NCBI GenBank assembly: GCA_964433135.1
Contig: CAYSQW010000033.1
Coordinates: 1-39,155, forward strand
Direction of reading: 5' to 3'
DNA from: CAYSQW01 sp964433135
Lineage (GTDB): Bacteria; Acidobacteriota; Aminicenantia; Aminicenantales; Aminicenantaceae
DNA: 39,155 nt
In this document: positions 24,239-32,518 of the stretch, piece after piece
How positions within the stretch are numbered: the first letter of the stretch is position 1
Layout: each line of letters starts with the position of its first letter
Position numbers and translations under genes: made by a program
Notes under the pieces: model-generated
Database searches by the model: none
What the model was told of the DNA's origin: nothing
The model's input: only the letters and a program-made list of their open reading frames with translations

Positions 24239-26527
24239 ATGCCGTATTCCACCGCATCCACCCCCAATAAAATGACCTGCGCCTTCCTGGCGTTTTGGAG
24301 TCTGATCTTATGCGGAACGCTTTCGGCTCAGGTTCCCGACAACCCCGCTTTTTTGAATCTGGACCGATTATTCCGGTCTTCGGAATTCGTTCCGGAGCGC
24401 TTCGGTCCGGCCCGATGGCTGGCGGACGGTTCCGGATACACCACGCTCGAAACCTCGGACGGCTATCCCGGGGCCGACGAGATCATCCGGTATGAGCCGG
24501 AATCCGGGCGCCGGGAAGTGCTTGTCCCTGCTTCCCGATTGATCCCCGAGGAGCGGGATACACCTCTTCCCATCGAGGATTACGCCTGGTCTCCCGATGG
24601 AGAAAAACTTCTGATCTTCACGAATACGCAGAGGGTATGGCGTCATAATACGCGCGGCGATTATTGGGTCCTTCAACTTAAGACAAAAGAACTCTTCCGC
24701 CTGGGTGGAAACGCCGCGCCTTCCACTCTCATGTTCGCCAAATTCTCTCCCGACAGCCGATGGGTGGGATATGTCCGCGGCAACAACATATACATCCAGG
24801 AGCTTGAATCGCGGCGCACGATCCGGTTGACATCTGATGGCAGCCGTACCGTCATCAACGGCACGTTCGATTGGGTTTATGAAGAGGAGTTGGGGCTTCG
24901 TGACGGATTTCGCTGGAGTCCTGACAGCCGGCACATCGCTTACTGGCAGCTGGATTCCGAGGGCGTACAAGATTTTCATCTTATAAACAATACGGATTCT
25001 CTGTATCCCCACATCACATCCATTCCCTATCCCAAGGTGGGGGAGACCAACTCTTCCTGCCGGGTGGGTGTCGTGGATATCCGTGACATGAAAACAGTCT
25101 GGATGCAGGTTCCGGGCGACCCCCGGAATCATTACATCGCCCGCATGGGATGGGCTCCGGGTTCTCACTTGCTGATGATGCAGCAGCTGAACCGGCTTCA
25201 GAATACGAATCGGATTATGCTGGGAGAGATTTCCAAAGGAGCCGTCCACACCGTCCTGACCGAAAGTGAAGAAACATGGGTGGCCCTGCATAATGATTTT
25301 CGATGGATGGACGGGGGAGAATATTTTATCTGGACCAGTGAACGGGACGGCTGGCGGCATGTTTATCAGGCGGCAATCGGGGATGAGGACATGCGGCTGC
25401 TGACTCCCGGAGAAATGGATGTGATTCAGGTGGATCACATCGACAGCGAAAACGGATGGTTGTATTTCACCGCCTCCCCGGATAATCCGACCCGGCGCTG
25501 TCTCTTCCGCCGGCGGCTGGATGGGATGGGGGAATCGGAACGTTTGAGTCCCCTGCATCCGGAAGGAACCCACGGTTACCAGATTTCTCCGGATTCTTCC
25601 TGGGCATTCCATACGTATTCCAGAATGGACGTTCCTCCGGTGATCGAACTGGTTCGCCTTCCCGGACATGAGGTCGTTCGCACACTGGCGGCCAATTCCG
25701 AATTGAGATCCAAAGTGGAAGCGCTGAAACAAATGGCTCCTGAATTTTTTCGGGTGGATATCGGCGACGGCATCGAACTGGACGCTTTCTGTATGAAACC
25801 CCATGATTTCGATCCCCGAAAAAGCTATCCTCTCTTGATCTACGTGTACGGGGAACCGGCGGGACAGACCGTCGCCGATCGCTGGGGAGGGAACCGCTAT
25901 CTCTGGCACCTGATGCTGAACCAGCAAGGTTATCTTGTCATGAGTATCGACAATCGCGGCACGAACTCACCCCGGGGGCGCGCATGGCGAAAAAGCATCT
26001 ATCGTCGGATCGGCATCCTCGCCTCTCAGGATCAGGCGGCCGCCCTGCGCGCGATTCTCAAGCTCCGCCCCTACGTCGACCCGGATCGCATCGGCATTTG
26101 GGGTTGGAGCGGAGGCGGATCCATGAGTCTCAACATGATCTTTCGCTATCCTCGGCTTTACGGCACGGCGATGGCCGTCGCTTTTGTCGCCGACCAACGC
26201 TACTACGACTCAATTTACCAGGAACGTTATATGGGACTTCCGGACGATAACACGGAAGGATTCAAACGGGGATCCCCGATCAATTTCGCCCATCAACTTG
26301 AGGGCAACCTCCTGATCGTGCACGGCACCGGGGACGACAACGTTCATTATCAGAACTGCGAAGCCCTGATCAACGAATTGATCCGCCACAATAAGACGTT
26401 CACCATGATGTCCTACCCTAACCGCACGCATGGAATCCGCGAGGGCGAAAACACAAGCCGCCACCTCTATGGACTGCTGACCCGATATCTACGGCGACAC
26501 GTCCCGCCCGGCCCGCTTGACCGTTAG
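24239..26527 (+). CDS. Exported dipeptidyl-peptidase IV-like S9 peptidase
   Basis: The 762-residue protein cuts dipeptides from peptide N-termini, typically after proline or alanine. A signal peptide ends near TLSAQ (about residue 31). A beta-propeller domain (about 50-500) carries the DPP-IV motif DWVYEEELGLRDGF; its Glu pair (about 214-216) holds the free peptide amino group. The hydrolase domain has the nucleophile in GWSGGGS (Ser about 624), Asp in GTGDDNVHY (about 699) and His in NRTHGI (about 730). The nucleophile loop reads GWSGG where the family usually has GWSYGG, which alters the residue beside the active serine. The ATG at 24239 is chosen because AAGGAG lies six bases before it. 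It stands alone on this strand. Confidence 0.92.
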   Translation: MPYSTASTPNKMTCAFLAFWSLILCGTLSAQVPDNPAFLNLDRLFRSSEFVPERFGPARWLADGSGYTTLETSDGYPGADEIIRYEPESGRREVLVPASRLIPEERDTPLPIEDYAWSPDGEKLLIFTNTQRVWRHNTRGDYWVLQLKTKELFRLGGNAAPSTLMFAKFSPDSRWVGYVRGNNIYIQELESRRTIRLTSDGSRTVINGTFDWVYEEELGLRDGFRWSPDSRHIAYWQLDSEGVQDFHLINNTDSLYPHITSIPYPKVGETNSSCRVGVVDIRDMKTVWMQVPGDPRNHYIARMGWAPGSHLLMMQQLNRLQNTNRIMLGEISKGAVHTVLTESEETWVALHNDFRWMDGGEYFIWTSERDGWRHVYQAAIGDEDMRLLTPGEMDVIQVDHIDSENGWLYFTASPDNPTRRCLFRRRLDGMGESERLSPLHPEGTHGYQISPDSSWAFHTYSRMDVPPVIELVRLPGHEVVRTLAANSELRSKVEALKQMAPEFFRVDIGDGIELDAFCMKPHDFDPRKSYPLLIYVYGEPAGQTVADRWGGNRYLWHLMLNQQGYLVMSIDNRGTNSPRGRAWRKSIYRRIGILASQDQAAALRAILKLRPYVDPDRIGIWGWSGGGSMSLNMIFRYPRLYGTAMAVAFVADQRYYDSIYQERYMGLPDDNTEGFKRGSPINFAHQLEGNLLIVHGTGDDNVHYQNCEALINELIRHNKTFTMMSYPNRTHGIREGENTSRHLYGLLTRYLRRHVPPGPLDR

Positions 26528-26598
26528 GTCATACGAAAGACCGTCTGACGCCCCGGTCAATCGATATCTCTTTTCTGATCGATATTCTCGGTCCCCTC

Positions 26599-27180
26599 TT
26601 AAAAATCCCAGTCGAAATCGAAGTCGAAATCATCCAGCATATCCAAAGTCCTCAGAGCCGCTTCAAGTCCTTCCAGTTCGATCGAAATATCCATGTCCTT
26701 GAAACATTCCAACATCTCTCCAAGTTCCTCCAGACTGTCCAATTCGATATCCATATCTTCCAGAGCTTCCAGCTTCTCCAGGTTCTCGAGACCTAAGATC
26801 TCGACATCCAGATCTTCTAATCCCTCTAAAACAACATCCAGCTCTTCCATGGTCCCCTCAAGATCTTCAAGCCCTTCGATCTCGATGTCCAGGTCTTCCA
26901 GGGCCTCCAGCTTTTCCAATTCCTCAAGCCCCTTGATCTCGATGTCCAGGTCTTCCAATCCTTCAAGAACCTCGCTCAATTTCTCCAGGTTTCCCAATTC
27001 CTCCAGTCCTTCGATCCTGATATCGAGATTCTCCAGCGCTTTCAGCGCTTCACATATTTCTTCCTGATGGGATATTGCCGTTCTTGCTTTTTGTTTTTCC
27101 GTCACTTGCTGTCCGGAGAATAAAAAAGCGAAACATAAAAAAACAGCTGCTATCACGGCCGTTACTTTAATAAATTTCAT
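26599..27180 (-). CDS. Exported acidic Leu/Glu-rich repeat protein, novel type
   Basis: I do not recognise this 193-residue protein. A signal peptide (about 1-22, cut near FSGQQ) is followed by six or so degenerate repeats of 19-26 residues. Their core is LEDLDIEIEGLEEL joined by LEKLEALEDL, with Leu every third residue and an alternating D-I-E-I-E stretch like a beta strand. This resembles a leucine-rich repeat without its usual Asn, or an amphipathic solenoid. Basic residues are few after the signal peptide, so the mature protein is strongly acidic. It ends in alternating Asp and Phe (DFDFDFDWDF). GGAGG lies five bases before the ATG at 27178-27180. Repeats differ at synonymous sites, so they are not a very recent expansion. 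Metal binding at the surface is possible but not shown. Confidence 0.8.
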   Translation of the reverse strand: MKFIKVTAVIAAVFLCFAFLFSGQQVTEKQKARTAISHQEEICEALKALENLDIRIEGLEELGNLEKLSEVLEGLEDLDIEIKGLEELEKLEALEDLDIEIEGLEDLEGTMEELDVVLEGLEDLDVEILGLENLEKLEALEDMDIELDSLEELGEMLECFKDMDISIELEGLEAALRTLDMLDDFDFDFDWDF

Positions 27181-27242
27181 AGGCGCCTCCAAGAGAATTC
27201 CATTTTCATTGTGTAAGACGAAAGTTAAGTGAAAAAGGTTGA

Positions 27243-27271
27243 TTGACGGATGATATTCCCGAGAGCATTAT
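27243..27271 (+). promoter_or_regulatory. Promoter of the rlmN operon
   Basis: TTGACG (27243-27248) and CATTAT (27266-27271) are 17 bases apart. Transcription would start near 27278, so the in-frame ATG at 27250 lies inside the promoter and cannot be the start. Confidence 0.6.
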
Positions 27272-27312
27272 GGCACAAGCCCCTCAGCCGGATCTATGAT
27301 AGAATGTATGTT

Positions 27313-28374
27313 ATGGAATCCGTCAAGAAAGACATCCGCAGCCTCAGCCTTGAAGACCTGCTCCGACTTCAGGTTCTCCAGGGAAAACCCAAATACCATG
27401 CCCGACAGCTGTTCCGCTGGCTTTATAAAAGGGATGTTTCCTCCTTTACCGAGATGACCGATCTTCCCCACAGACTTATCGAGTCCCTCGATGAAAAATT
27501 CTATATCGGCCGTCTCGAGTGTGAGAAAACACTTTCGGCTGACGACGGCGCCGAAAAATTCCTTTTCCGCTTGAAAGACACCCATTCCATCGAGACGGTC
27601 CTTCTTCGGGAAAAGGACCGACTGACCCTTTGTCTTTCAAGTCAGGTGGGATGTAAATTCGGATGCCCCTTCTGCGTCAGCGGAGCCAAAGGATTCGTTC
27701 GCAACCTCACCGTATCCGAGATAACCGATCAAGTCCTGGCCGTACAGAGGCTGCGATCCGTCAAAGCCACCAATCTGGTGATGATGGGGATCGGGGAACC
27801 TCTGGACAACTACGACCGGGTCACCGCCGCTCTCAGGATCATCAATCATCAGGAGGGCATACGCTTGGGGGCGCGAAAAATGACCATTTCCACCTGCGGG
27901 ATCGTTCCCGGAATCCGGCGGCTCAAGGACCTGGGCCTCCAGGTGGAGCTGTCGGTTTCCCTGCACGCCGCCCGGGACGATCTGCGCGACCGGCTGGTTC
28001 CGATCAACCGCAAATACCCACTGGCGAAACTCCTAGGCGTTTGCCGGGATTATCATAAGGCCACCGGCCGCATTATCACGTTTGAATACGCGGTGATGGA
28101 AAACATCAACGACTCGCCCGATGATGCCCGAAGACTGGGGGAGCTGGTTTACAGGCAGCGGGGCAAAGCGAATCTGATCCCCTGCAACGCCAATCTGTCA
28201 ACGGCTTATCACGGGGCCGGCGACGGAAAGCTGAGAGATTTCGCCTCACGCGTTCGGACGACCGGAGCCAAGGTAACCATACGAAACACCAAGGGCCGAA
28301 AAATACTGGCCGCCTGCGGCCAATTGGCATACAGCCGGCACCAGGGAATCGGAAAACCGGCGGTCGAGAAATAG
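27313..28374 (+). CDS. rlmN: 23S rRNA/tRNA adenine-2503 C2 methyltransferase, RlmN type
   Basis: This radical SAM enzyme methylates A2503 of 23S rRNA and some tRNAs at C2. The N-terminal part (KYHARQLFRWLYKRDVSSFTEMTDLP) is the RlmN substrate-binding helix bundle. The radical SAM cluster motif is CKFGCPFC. Further landmarks are MGIGEPLDNYDRV, STCGIVPGIRRL, VSLHAARDDLRDRLVPINRKYP and a late GPNVRDTNG-type stretch here read as AKVTIRNTKGRKILAACGQL; both catalytic Cys positions (one in the N-terminal half of the core, one in ACGQ) are present. The start at 27313 (MESVKKDIRSL) fits family length and the promoter; an in-frame ATG at 27304 is possible. No good ribosome site is seen. It begins an operon with the epimerase gene 2 bases downstream. 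Confidence 0.92.
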   Translation: MESVKKDIRSLSLEDLLRLQVLQGKPKYHARQLFRWLYKRDVSSFTEMTDLPHRLIESLDEKFYIGRLECEKTLSADDGAEKFLFRLKDTHSIETVLLREKDRLTLCLSSQVGCKFGCPFCVSGAKGFVRNLTVSEITDQVLAVQRLRSVKATNLVMMGIGEPLDNYDRVTAALRIINHQEGIRLGARKMTISTCGIVPGIRRLKDLGLQVELSVSLHAARDDLRDRLVPINRKYPLAKLLGVCRDYHKATGRIITFEYAVMENINDSPDDARRLGELVYRQRGKANLIPCNANLSTAYHGAGDGKLRDFASRVRTTGAKVTIRNTKGRKILAACGQLAYSRHQGIGKPAVEK

Positions 28375-28376
28375 AT

Positions 28377-29888
28377 ATGGATCCATCGATGGACGTCAAT
28401 CGAAAGGGAGAAAAACCTCTGCGCATCCTGCTTACGGGCGCTACCGGATACATCGGAAGGCGGCTCCAAGCTCTCCTGGAACAAGATGAAAACGTCAGGC
28501 TCCGCACCTTCGTCCGCAACACCCGCAAGGCCGCGATCCCTTCCGGCGGTTCGATCGAAATCCACGAAGGCAGCACGCTCGATCCCGATTCCCTGGCCGG
28601 TGCGCTGGAGAACATCGATGTCGCTTATTATCTTATCCATTCCATGGGAGCAGCCGGTGATTTCGAAGCCCTTGATCGAAAAAGCGCGGAAAATTTCCGG
28701 GAAGCGGCTATCCGTTCATCCGTCAAACGGATCATCTATCTCGGCGGACTGGGCGATAAAGCCACGGCCAGCAAACATCTCCGGAGTCGTCTGGAAACGG
28801 GGGAAATCCTCAGCGCCCGGCCCGACGATATTCAGACGATCTGGTTCAGAGCCGGAATCATCATCGGTTCCGGCAGCGCGAGCTTCGAGATCATCCGGGA
28901 CCTGATCCAGAAACTGCCCATAATGATCACGCCCCGCTGGGTCCGAACCCTCACACAGCCCATCGGCGTTTCCGACGTGCTTCAGTATCTCTATCAAGCC
29001 CGGAAGGGTGCGATGGACGGAAACAAAATCGTCGATATCGGCAGCGAAATCATGAGTTTCAAGGACATGATGTCGCGGGCGGCCAGGGAAATGAAGCTGC
29101 GGAGGACCTACCTCCCGGTATCCTTCCTGAGTCCCGGGCTCTCCTCTCTCTGGCTGAGGCTCTTCAGCCCCGTCTCTTCACGGATCGCCCGCGCCCTGGT
29201 GGAGGGTCTCAAGTCGGAAACCGTTATCCGCAACGACAACGCCGAAAGATATTTCCCCGGGATTTCGCCGCTCACTTTCGAAAAATCCGTCCGGATCGCC
29301 CTGGAAGAGATAGAAAAGAATCAAGTTATTTCCCGATGGTGCGACAGCAGCGCCGCCGCGTCCTGCGATATCGAACCGCTCCCCACTTCATCCCGGACCG
29401 TTCTGACATACAGGACAAACCGAGGTCTGGAAGGCGCCGATCCGGCCGCGGTGTTCCGATCCGTCCAGAGGATCGGCGGGGCCCACGGCTGGTTCTCGGC
29501 CGATTGGATGTGGAGGTTGAGGGGATTGATCGACAAGCTTGCCGGAGGCCCCGGTTTGAACCGCGGTCGAAGACACCCTGCGGATCTCCGCCTCGGCGAC
29601 AGCTTGGATTTCTGGAAGGTCGCCGATCTCAAAACCGACAGACGGCTGCTTCTTTCAAGTCAGATGAAAATGCCGGGGAAAGCCTGGCTGGAATTTCTCA
29701 TTGAGAAAAACGACCTCATCCTGAAAGCCCATTTTCTCCCCAGCGGGATCGGGGGGCGGCTTTACTGGATCCTGACCAAACCGTTCCATCTATATCTCTT
29801 CCCCCGCATGCTGCGAAGGATCATCCGAACAGTCGAAGAGACGTCTCCCCCAGCCTCTAAAACGGATTCATCCAAGAGGTCGAGATGA
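28377..29888 (+). CDS. NAD(P)-dependent epimerase-like protein with DUF2867 domain
   Basis: The 503-residue protein joins two parts. The first (about 15-300) is an atypical short-chain dehydrogenase/NmrA-like Rossmann domain opening with ILLTGATGYIGRRLQALL, followed by YYLIHSMG and the IYLGGLGD segment. The second (about 330-490) is DUF2867, with FSADWMWRLRGLIDKLAGGPGL and PGKAWLEFLIE. This fusion is common as an uncharacterised protein; the substrate is unknown. The usual YxxxK active site of epimerases is not evident, so it may bind cofactor without classical catalysis. Its ATG lies two bases after the rlmN stop, and its end overlaps the Smr gene as ATGA, so the three genes are one transcription unit. 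Confidence 0.88.
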   Translation: MDPSMDVNRKGEKPLRILLTGATGYIGRRLQALLEQDENVRLRTFVRNTRKAAIPSGGSIEIHEGSTLDPDSLAGALENIDVAYYLIHSMGAAGDFEALDRKSAENFREAAIRSSVKRIIYLGGLGDKATASKHLRSRLETGEILSARPDDIQTIWFRAGIIIGSGSASFEIIRDLIQKLPIMITPRWVRTLTQPIGVSDVLQYLYQARKGAMDGNKIVDIGSEIMSFKDMMSRAAREMKLRRTYLPVSFLSPGLSSLWLRLFSPVSSRIARALVEGLKSETVIRNDNAERYFPGISPLTFEKSVRIALEEIEKNQVISRWCDSSAAASCDIEPLPTSSRTVLTYRTNRGLEGADPAAVFRSVQRIGGAHGWFSADWMWRLRGLIDKLAGGPGLNRGRRHPADLRLGDSLDFWKVADLKTDRRLLLSSQMKMPGKAWLEFLIEKNDLILKAHFLPSGIGGRLYWILTKPFHLYLFPRMLRRIIRTVEETSPPASKTDSSKRSR

Positions 29889-30181
29889 GCGAAGAGAACC
29901 CCATAAGGCTGCATATCGACGGCACCCTGGATCTTCACACCTTTCGCCCCCAGGACGTCAAAGACCTGCTGCCGGAATATCTGGAGGAATGCCGCAGAAA
30001 CGGCATCCGTCATGTGCGGATCATACACGGCAAAGGCACGGGCACGATGCGGCGGATCGTACACAGCCTGCTGGATAAAAACCCCTATGTTCTGGATTAC
30101 AACACCGCCGACTTGAGCGGAGGCGGCTGGGGTGCCACGGAAGTCCGCCTGGTGATCGAAAAAAACGCAGAAAATGCCTAG
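29885..30181 (+). CDS. Small Smr-domain protein
   Basis: This 98-residue protein is nearly all Smr domain, as at the C-terminus of MutS2. Conserved parts are LDLHTFRPQDVKDLL, with the LDLHG-like start, and VRIIHGKGTGTMRRIVHSLL, whose HGKG motif is the nuclease core. The C-terminal strand is GGGWGATEVRLVIEK. Stand-alone Smr proteins can nick DNA or act on RNA and ribosomes; the role here is not known. The start overlaps the preceding stop by four bases (ATGA), so it should be translated by coupling. The operon link with rlmN hints at a ribosome-related role (inference). Confidence 0.9.
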   Translation: MSEENPIRLHIDGTLDLHTFRPQDVKDLLPEYLEECRRNGIRHVRIIHGKGTGTMRRIVHSLLDKNPYVLDYNTADLSGGGWGATEVRLVIEKNAENA

Positions 30182-30182
30182 A

Positions 30183-30213
30183 AATCCCCCCGAGATATCA
30201 CCTGGGGGAGATT
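30183..30213. terminator. Possible bidirectional terminator between Smr and dodecin genes
   Basis: AATCCCCCC (30183-30191) and GGGGGAGATT (30204-30213) form a G+C-rich stem between two convergent genes. T-runs are short on both sides, so the call is tentative. Confidence 0.4.
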
Positions 30214-30231
30214 CATTCCCCTTTTGCCATT

Positions 30232-30438
30232 CTATTCCATGGTATAACCGATCTTCAACGTGACCTGATAATAGGAAACCTGATTGTTTTCGATGTATCC
30301 TCTTGTCTCGACGACTTCAAACCAACGCAGGTTATTGACCTTCTTGGCCGCGGTTTCCACCGCGTTGTTCACGGCATCCTCGATTCCCGTCTTCGAGGAT
30401 CCCACGATTTCCATTTTCCTGTACACATGCTCTCTCAT
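30232..30438 (-). CDS. Dodecin flavin-binding protein
   Basis: This 68-residue protein has the length and pattern of dodecin. KMEIVGSSKTGIEDAVNNAVETAAKKVNNLRWFEVVETRGYIENNQVSYYQVTLKIGYTME contains the buried Trp that stacks on flavin (LRWFEV) and the closing strand of the twelve-subunit shell. Dodecins store or shield riboflavin-type flavins in the cytoplasm. The ATG at 30436-30438 is chosen because AAGGAGGG lies six bases before it; the open frame extends 30 codons upstream without a ribosome site. An extended -10 promoter lies at 30517-30525. It is a single-gene unit. Confidence 0.93.
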   Translation of the reverse strand: MREHVYRKMEIVGSSKTGIEDAVNNAVETAAKKVNNLRWFEVVETRGYIENNQVSYYQVTLKIGYTME

Positions 30439-30516
30439 AAATGCCCTCCTTAGAGAAAAAATCCGGATTATTCTAATAGAAAACCAGAGAAGTCGAATTC
30501 CCTTGTCGTTATTCCT

Positions 30517-30525
30517 ATCATACCA
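30517..30525 (-). promoter_or_regulatory. Extended -10 promoter of the dodecin gene
   Basis: On the minus strand this reads TGGTATGAT, a TGn-extended -10 box with five of six consensus bases. The leader would be about 70 bases. Confidence 0.5.
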
Positions 30526-30566
30526 CAAAGCCTGTCTGATCGAAACAAAACGCGCGGTCCGGTTTC

Positions 30567-31736
30567 TCAGGCGAATTCCATCATCACCCGGTTGGAGATG
30601 AGCATTCGGTCCTGGGGGATCCGTATTCTGTCCGGTTCAAGGATCAGAAGTCCCTGTTTTTCGAGACCGGAAAGTTCTCTTTCATAATGAATCCAAATGT
30701 CGAATCCGAATCGCCGCTGAAAGTCCGAAGGACACACGCCCTCGACCAGTCTCAGACCTGAGATGACGGCTTCACTCAGCTGTTTATCCCGGGGGAGAGA
30801 GAGATCGCCGTCTCTATGACGATCCCCTGAACGCAGGCCGTGGCGCCACTGCTCCAGATCGGGTGGATTGCACCACCGGCGGTCATCGGCCAGCGAACAG
30901 GCCGACGGCCCCAAACCCAGGAAATTCTCATACCGCCAGTATTTCAGGTTGTGGCGGCACTGCCGGGCCGGCCGCGAAAAATTCGAGATCTCATACCGAT
31001 CGATACCCAATACGGGCAATCCCGCTTCTATCTGCTGAAAAGAATCGACAACGAAATCTTCATCCGGCGGATCGAGGGCGACCACCCTTTCGAACGGAAG
31101 GCCCTGCAGTTCCTCTAAAAAATACAGGGAAACATGTTCGGGGCGCAAAGCCGCCAGCTCTTCCAACATGCGTACGGCGTTATCGGGCTTCTCACGGGGA
31201 ATGCCCAACATGAAATCCATCCCGATATTATGGAATCCGGCGCCCCGACATTCCTCATAGAAAGGACGGATATCTTGGGCGGAATATCCCCGGCCCAGAA
31301 GCCGCAGGACTTCATCGTCAAAGGACTGCACCCCCATGCTGAGCCGGTTGACGCCCGCCCGCCGCCAATCCCGCAGCACGGAAGGTTCCAGCCGCCGGGG
31401 ATTGACCTCCAGCGTAAATTCCGGCGGCTCAATGTAAAAGGCCCGCTCCAACCGTTCTCTTATATCGAGAACCGCATCTCCTTCCAAAAGAGAGGGGGTT
31501 CCTCCGCCTATGTAGATGGTGTCGAAACCGGCTTCCCACTCCTCCATCCGCGAACGGATCTCGATCTCTTTTTCGATCCCATCCATCCATATGGAATGCA
31601 GTCCCTTTTTCAGCGGGACGCTGTAGAAATGGCAGTACGGACACTTGCTCCGGCAAAAAGGATAGTGGATATAGATTCCGGCCTTGTCATTATCCCTTTC
31701 CGAAAGAAAAGAAGGAGCACGGCCGCCGAGGTTCAT
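30567..31736 (-). CDS. hemW: HemW-like radical SAM protein
   Basis: The 389-residue protein is of the oxygen-independent coproporphyrinogen oxidase-like group. The iron-sulfur motif is CRSKCPYC in AGIYIHYPFCRSKCPYCHFY, the HemW pattern. Further matches are TIYIGGGTPSLL, EVNPRRLEPSVL, RLSMGVQSFDDEVLRLLGRGY and GMDFMLGIP. A late HemN_C-type helical domain (LSEAVISGLRLVEG) closes it. Known HemW proteins act as heme chaperones rather than as the oxidase, so annotation as HemN would be less exact. The ATG at 31734-31736 lies six bases after a TGT-TAAAAT extended -10 box on the same strand, with no ribosome site, so its mRNA may be leaderless. The next gene upstream starts beyond a strong hairpin. 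Confidence 0.88.
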   Translation of the reverse strand: MNLGGRAPSFLSERDNDKAGIYIHYPFCRSKCPYCHFYSVPLKKGLHSIWMDGIEKEIEIRSRMEEWEAGFDTIYIGGGTPSLLEGDAVLDIRERLERAFYIEPPEFTLEVNPRRLEPSVLRDWRRAGVNRLSMGVQSFDDEVLRLLGRGYSAQDIRPFYEECRGAGFHNIGMDFMLGIPREKPDNAVRMLEELAALRPEHVSLYFLEELQGLPFERVVALDPPDEDFVVDSFQQIEAGLPVLGIDRYEISNFSRPARQCRHNLKYWRYENFLGLGPSACSLADDRRWCNPPDLEQWRHGLRSGDRHRDGDLSLPRDKQLSEAVISGLRLVEGVCPSDFQRRFGFDIWIHYERELSGLEKQGLLILEPDRIRIPQDRMLISNRVMMEFA

Positions 31737-31742
31737 GAGTGT

Positions 31743-31751
31743 ATTTTAACA
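31743..31751 (-). promoter_or_regulatory. Extended -10 of the hemW-like gene, six bases before the ATG
   Basis: TGTTAAAAT on the minus strand carries the TGn extension. No good -35 is seen. Confidence 0.4.
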
Positions 31752-31844
31752 CGGCCCCCTGAATCCCGCACTCGATGAAAAAAGCATCCGTGCAACATGC
31801 TCATCTTCTGATTAATGGAGGCAAAGCGAATCAAAGATACGTTT

Positions 31845-31876
31845 GCAGCCCGGGTTCCTGAAAGGACCCGGGCTGC
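31845..31876. terminator. Strong G+C-rich hairpin downstream of the acetate-transporter gene
   Basis: GCAGCCCGGGTTC and GGACCCGGGCTGC form a 13-bp stem (one G-U) with a short loop. No T-run follows on either strand, so it may stop or stabilise the minus-strand transcript by structure, not by an intrinsic T-tail. Confidence 0.5.
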
Positions 31877-31895
31877 TATATGATTTGAATCGGAA

Positions 31896-32459
31896 TCAGG
31901 ATTTAGCGCCGATGGGAAAAACCGTTTTCCCCCGGACTTCATTTAAGACTTCCGCCATAGCCAGGTAGATCGCGGAAAGACCGCAGATGATTCCTTCCCA
32001 ACCCGCGATTTTTCCAAGCACAACGGAACCGGTCCAATCTTTTATCGCCAGCAGCATAAACAGAATGGTCAACGAGAGAAAGACGAATTGGATCGCCCGG
32101 TTATTGCCGAAAGTCCCCAACCACATAAAAAAAGTGAAAAGTCCCCACATGAAAAGATACCAGCCCATGAAAGCCGGCGGTGTCGCCTGAGCCCATCCGA
32201 TCGTGGGAAAAGCCCAAATAAAGACGAGTGAAATCCAGAACAACCCGTACGAGCAAAATGCGGTGGTTCCGAATGTGTTGCCTTTTTTGAATTCAAGCAG
32301 TCCCGCAAAGATCTGAGCCATACCGCCGTAAAATATCCCCATCGCCAGGATCATGGCGCTGAGGGGGAAAAATCCCGCGTTATGAATGTTCAGAAGCACC
32401 GTGGTCATTCCGAATCCCATCAATCCCAAAGGCGCGGGATTCGCATAATTATTGTTCAT
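31896..32459 (-). CDS. satP: Acetate/succinate transporter, GPR1/FUN34/YaaH (SatP) family
   Basis: The 187-residue membrane protein has six hydrophobic segments. The family signature NPAPLGLMGFGMTTVLLNIHN lies near the start (the NPAPLG motif that lines the pore), and FYGGMAQIFAGLLEFKKGNTFGTTAFCSYG is the conserved second region. These proteins carry acetate and related short acids, probably as hexameric channels. AGGAG lies five bases before the ATG at 32457-32459; an ATG three bases earlier is closer than usual. It would suit an organism that releases or takes up acetate during peptide fermentation (inference). A CAGCTC/GAGCTG hairpin (32483-32498) lies in the 59 bases between this gene and the DUF885 gene upstream of it. 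Confidence 0.92.
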   Translation of the reverse strand: MNNNYANPAPLGLMGFGMTTVLLNIHNAGFFPLSAMILAMGIFYGGMAQIFAGLLEFKKGNTFGTTAFCSYGLFWISLVFIWAFPTIGWAQATPPAFMGWYLFMWGLFTFFMWLGTFGNNRAIQFVFLSLTILFMLLAIKDWTGSVVLGKIAGWEGIICGLSAIYLAMAEVLNEVRGKTVFPIGAKS

Positions 32460-32518
32460 CATATCTCCTCTAAAATAAGATCCAGCTCTTTTGAGCTGAT
32501 AAAAACCTAATTATATAT

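Noticed and set aside
24368..25927. 519-codon minus-strand open frame
   Set aside because: It lies wholly opposite the DPP-IV-like gene, whose motifs and promoter are clear; the antisense translation shows no family pattern.
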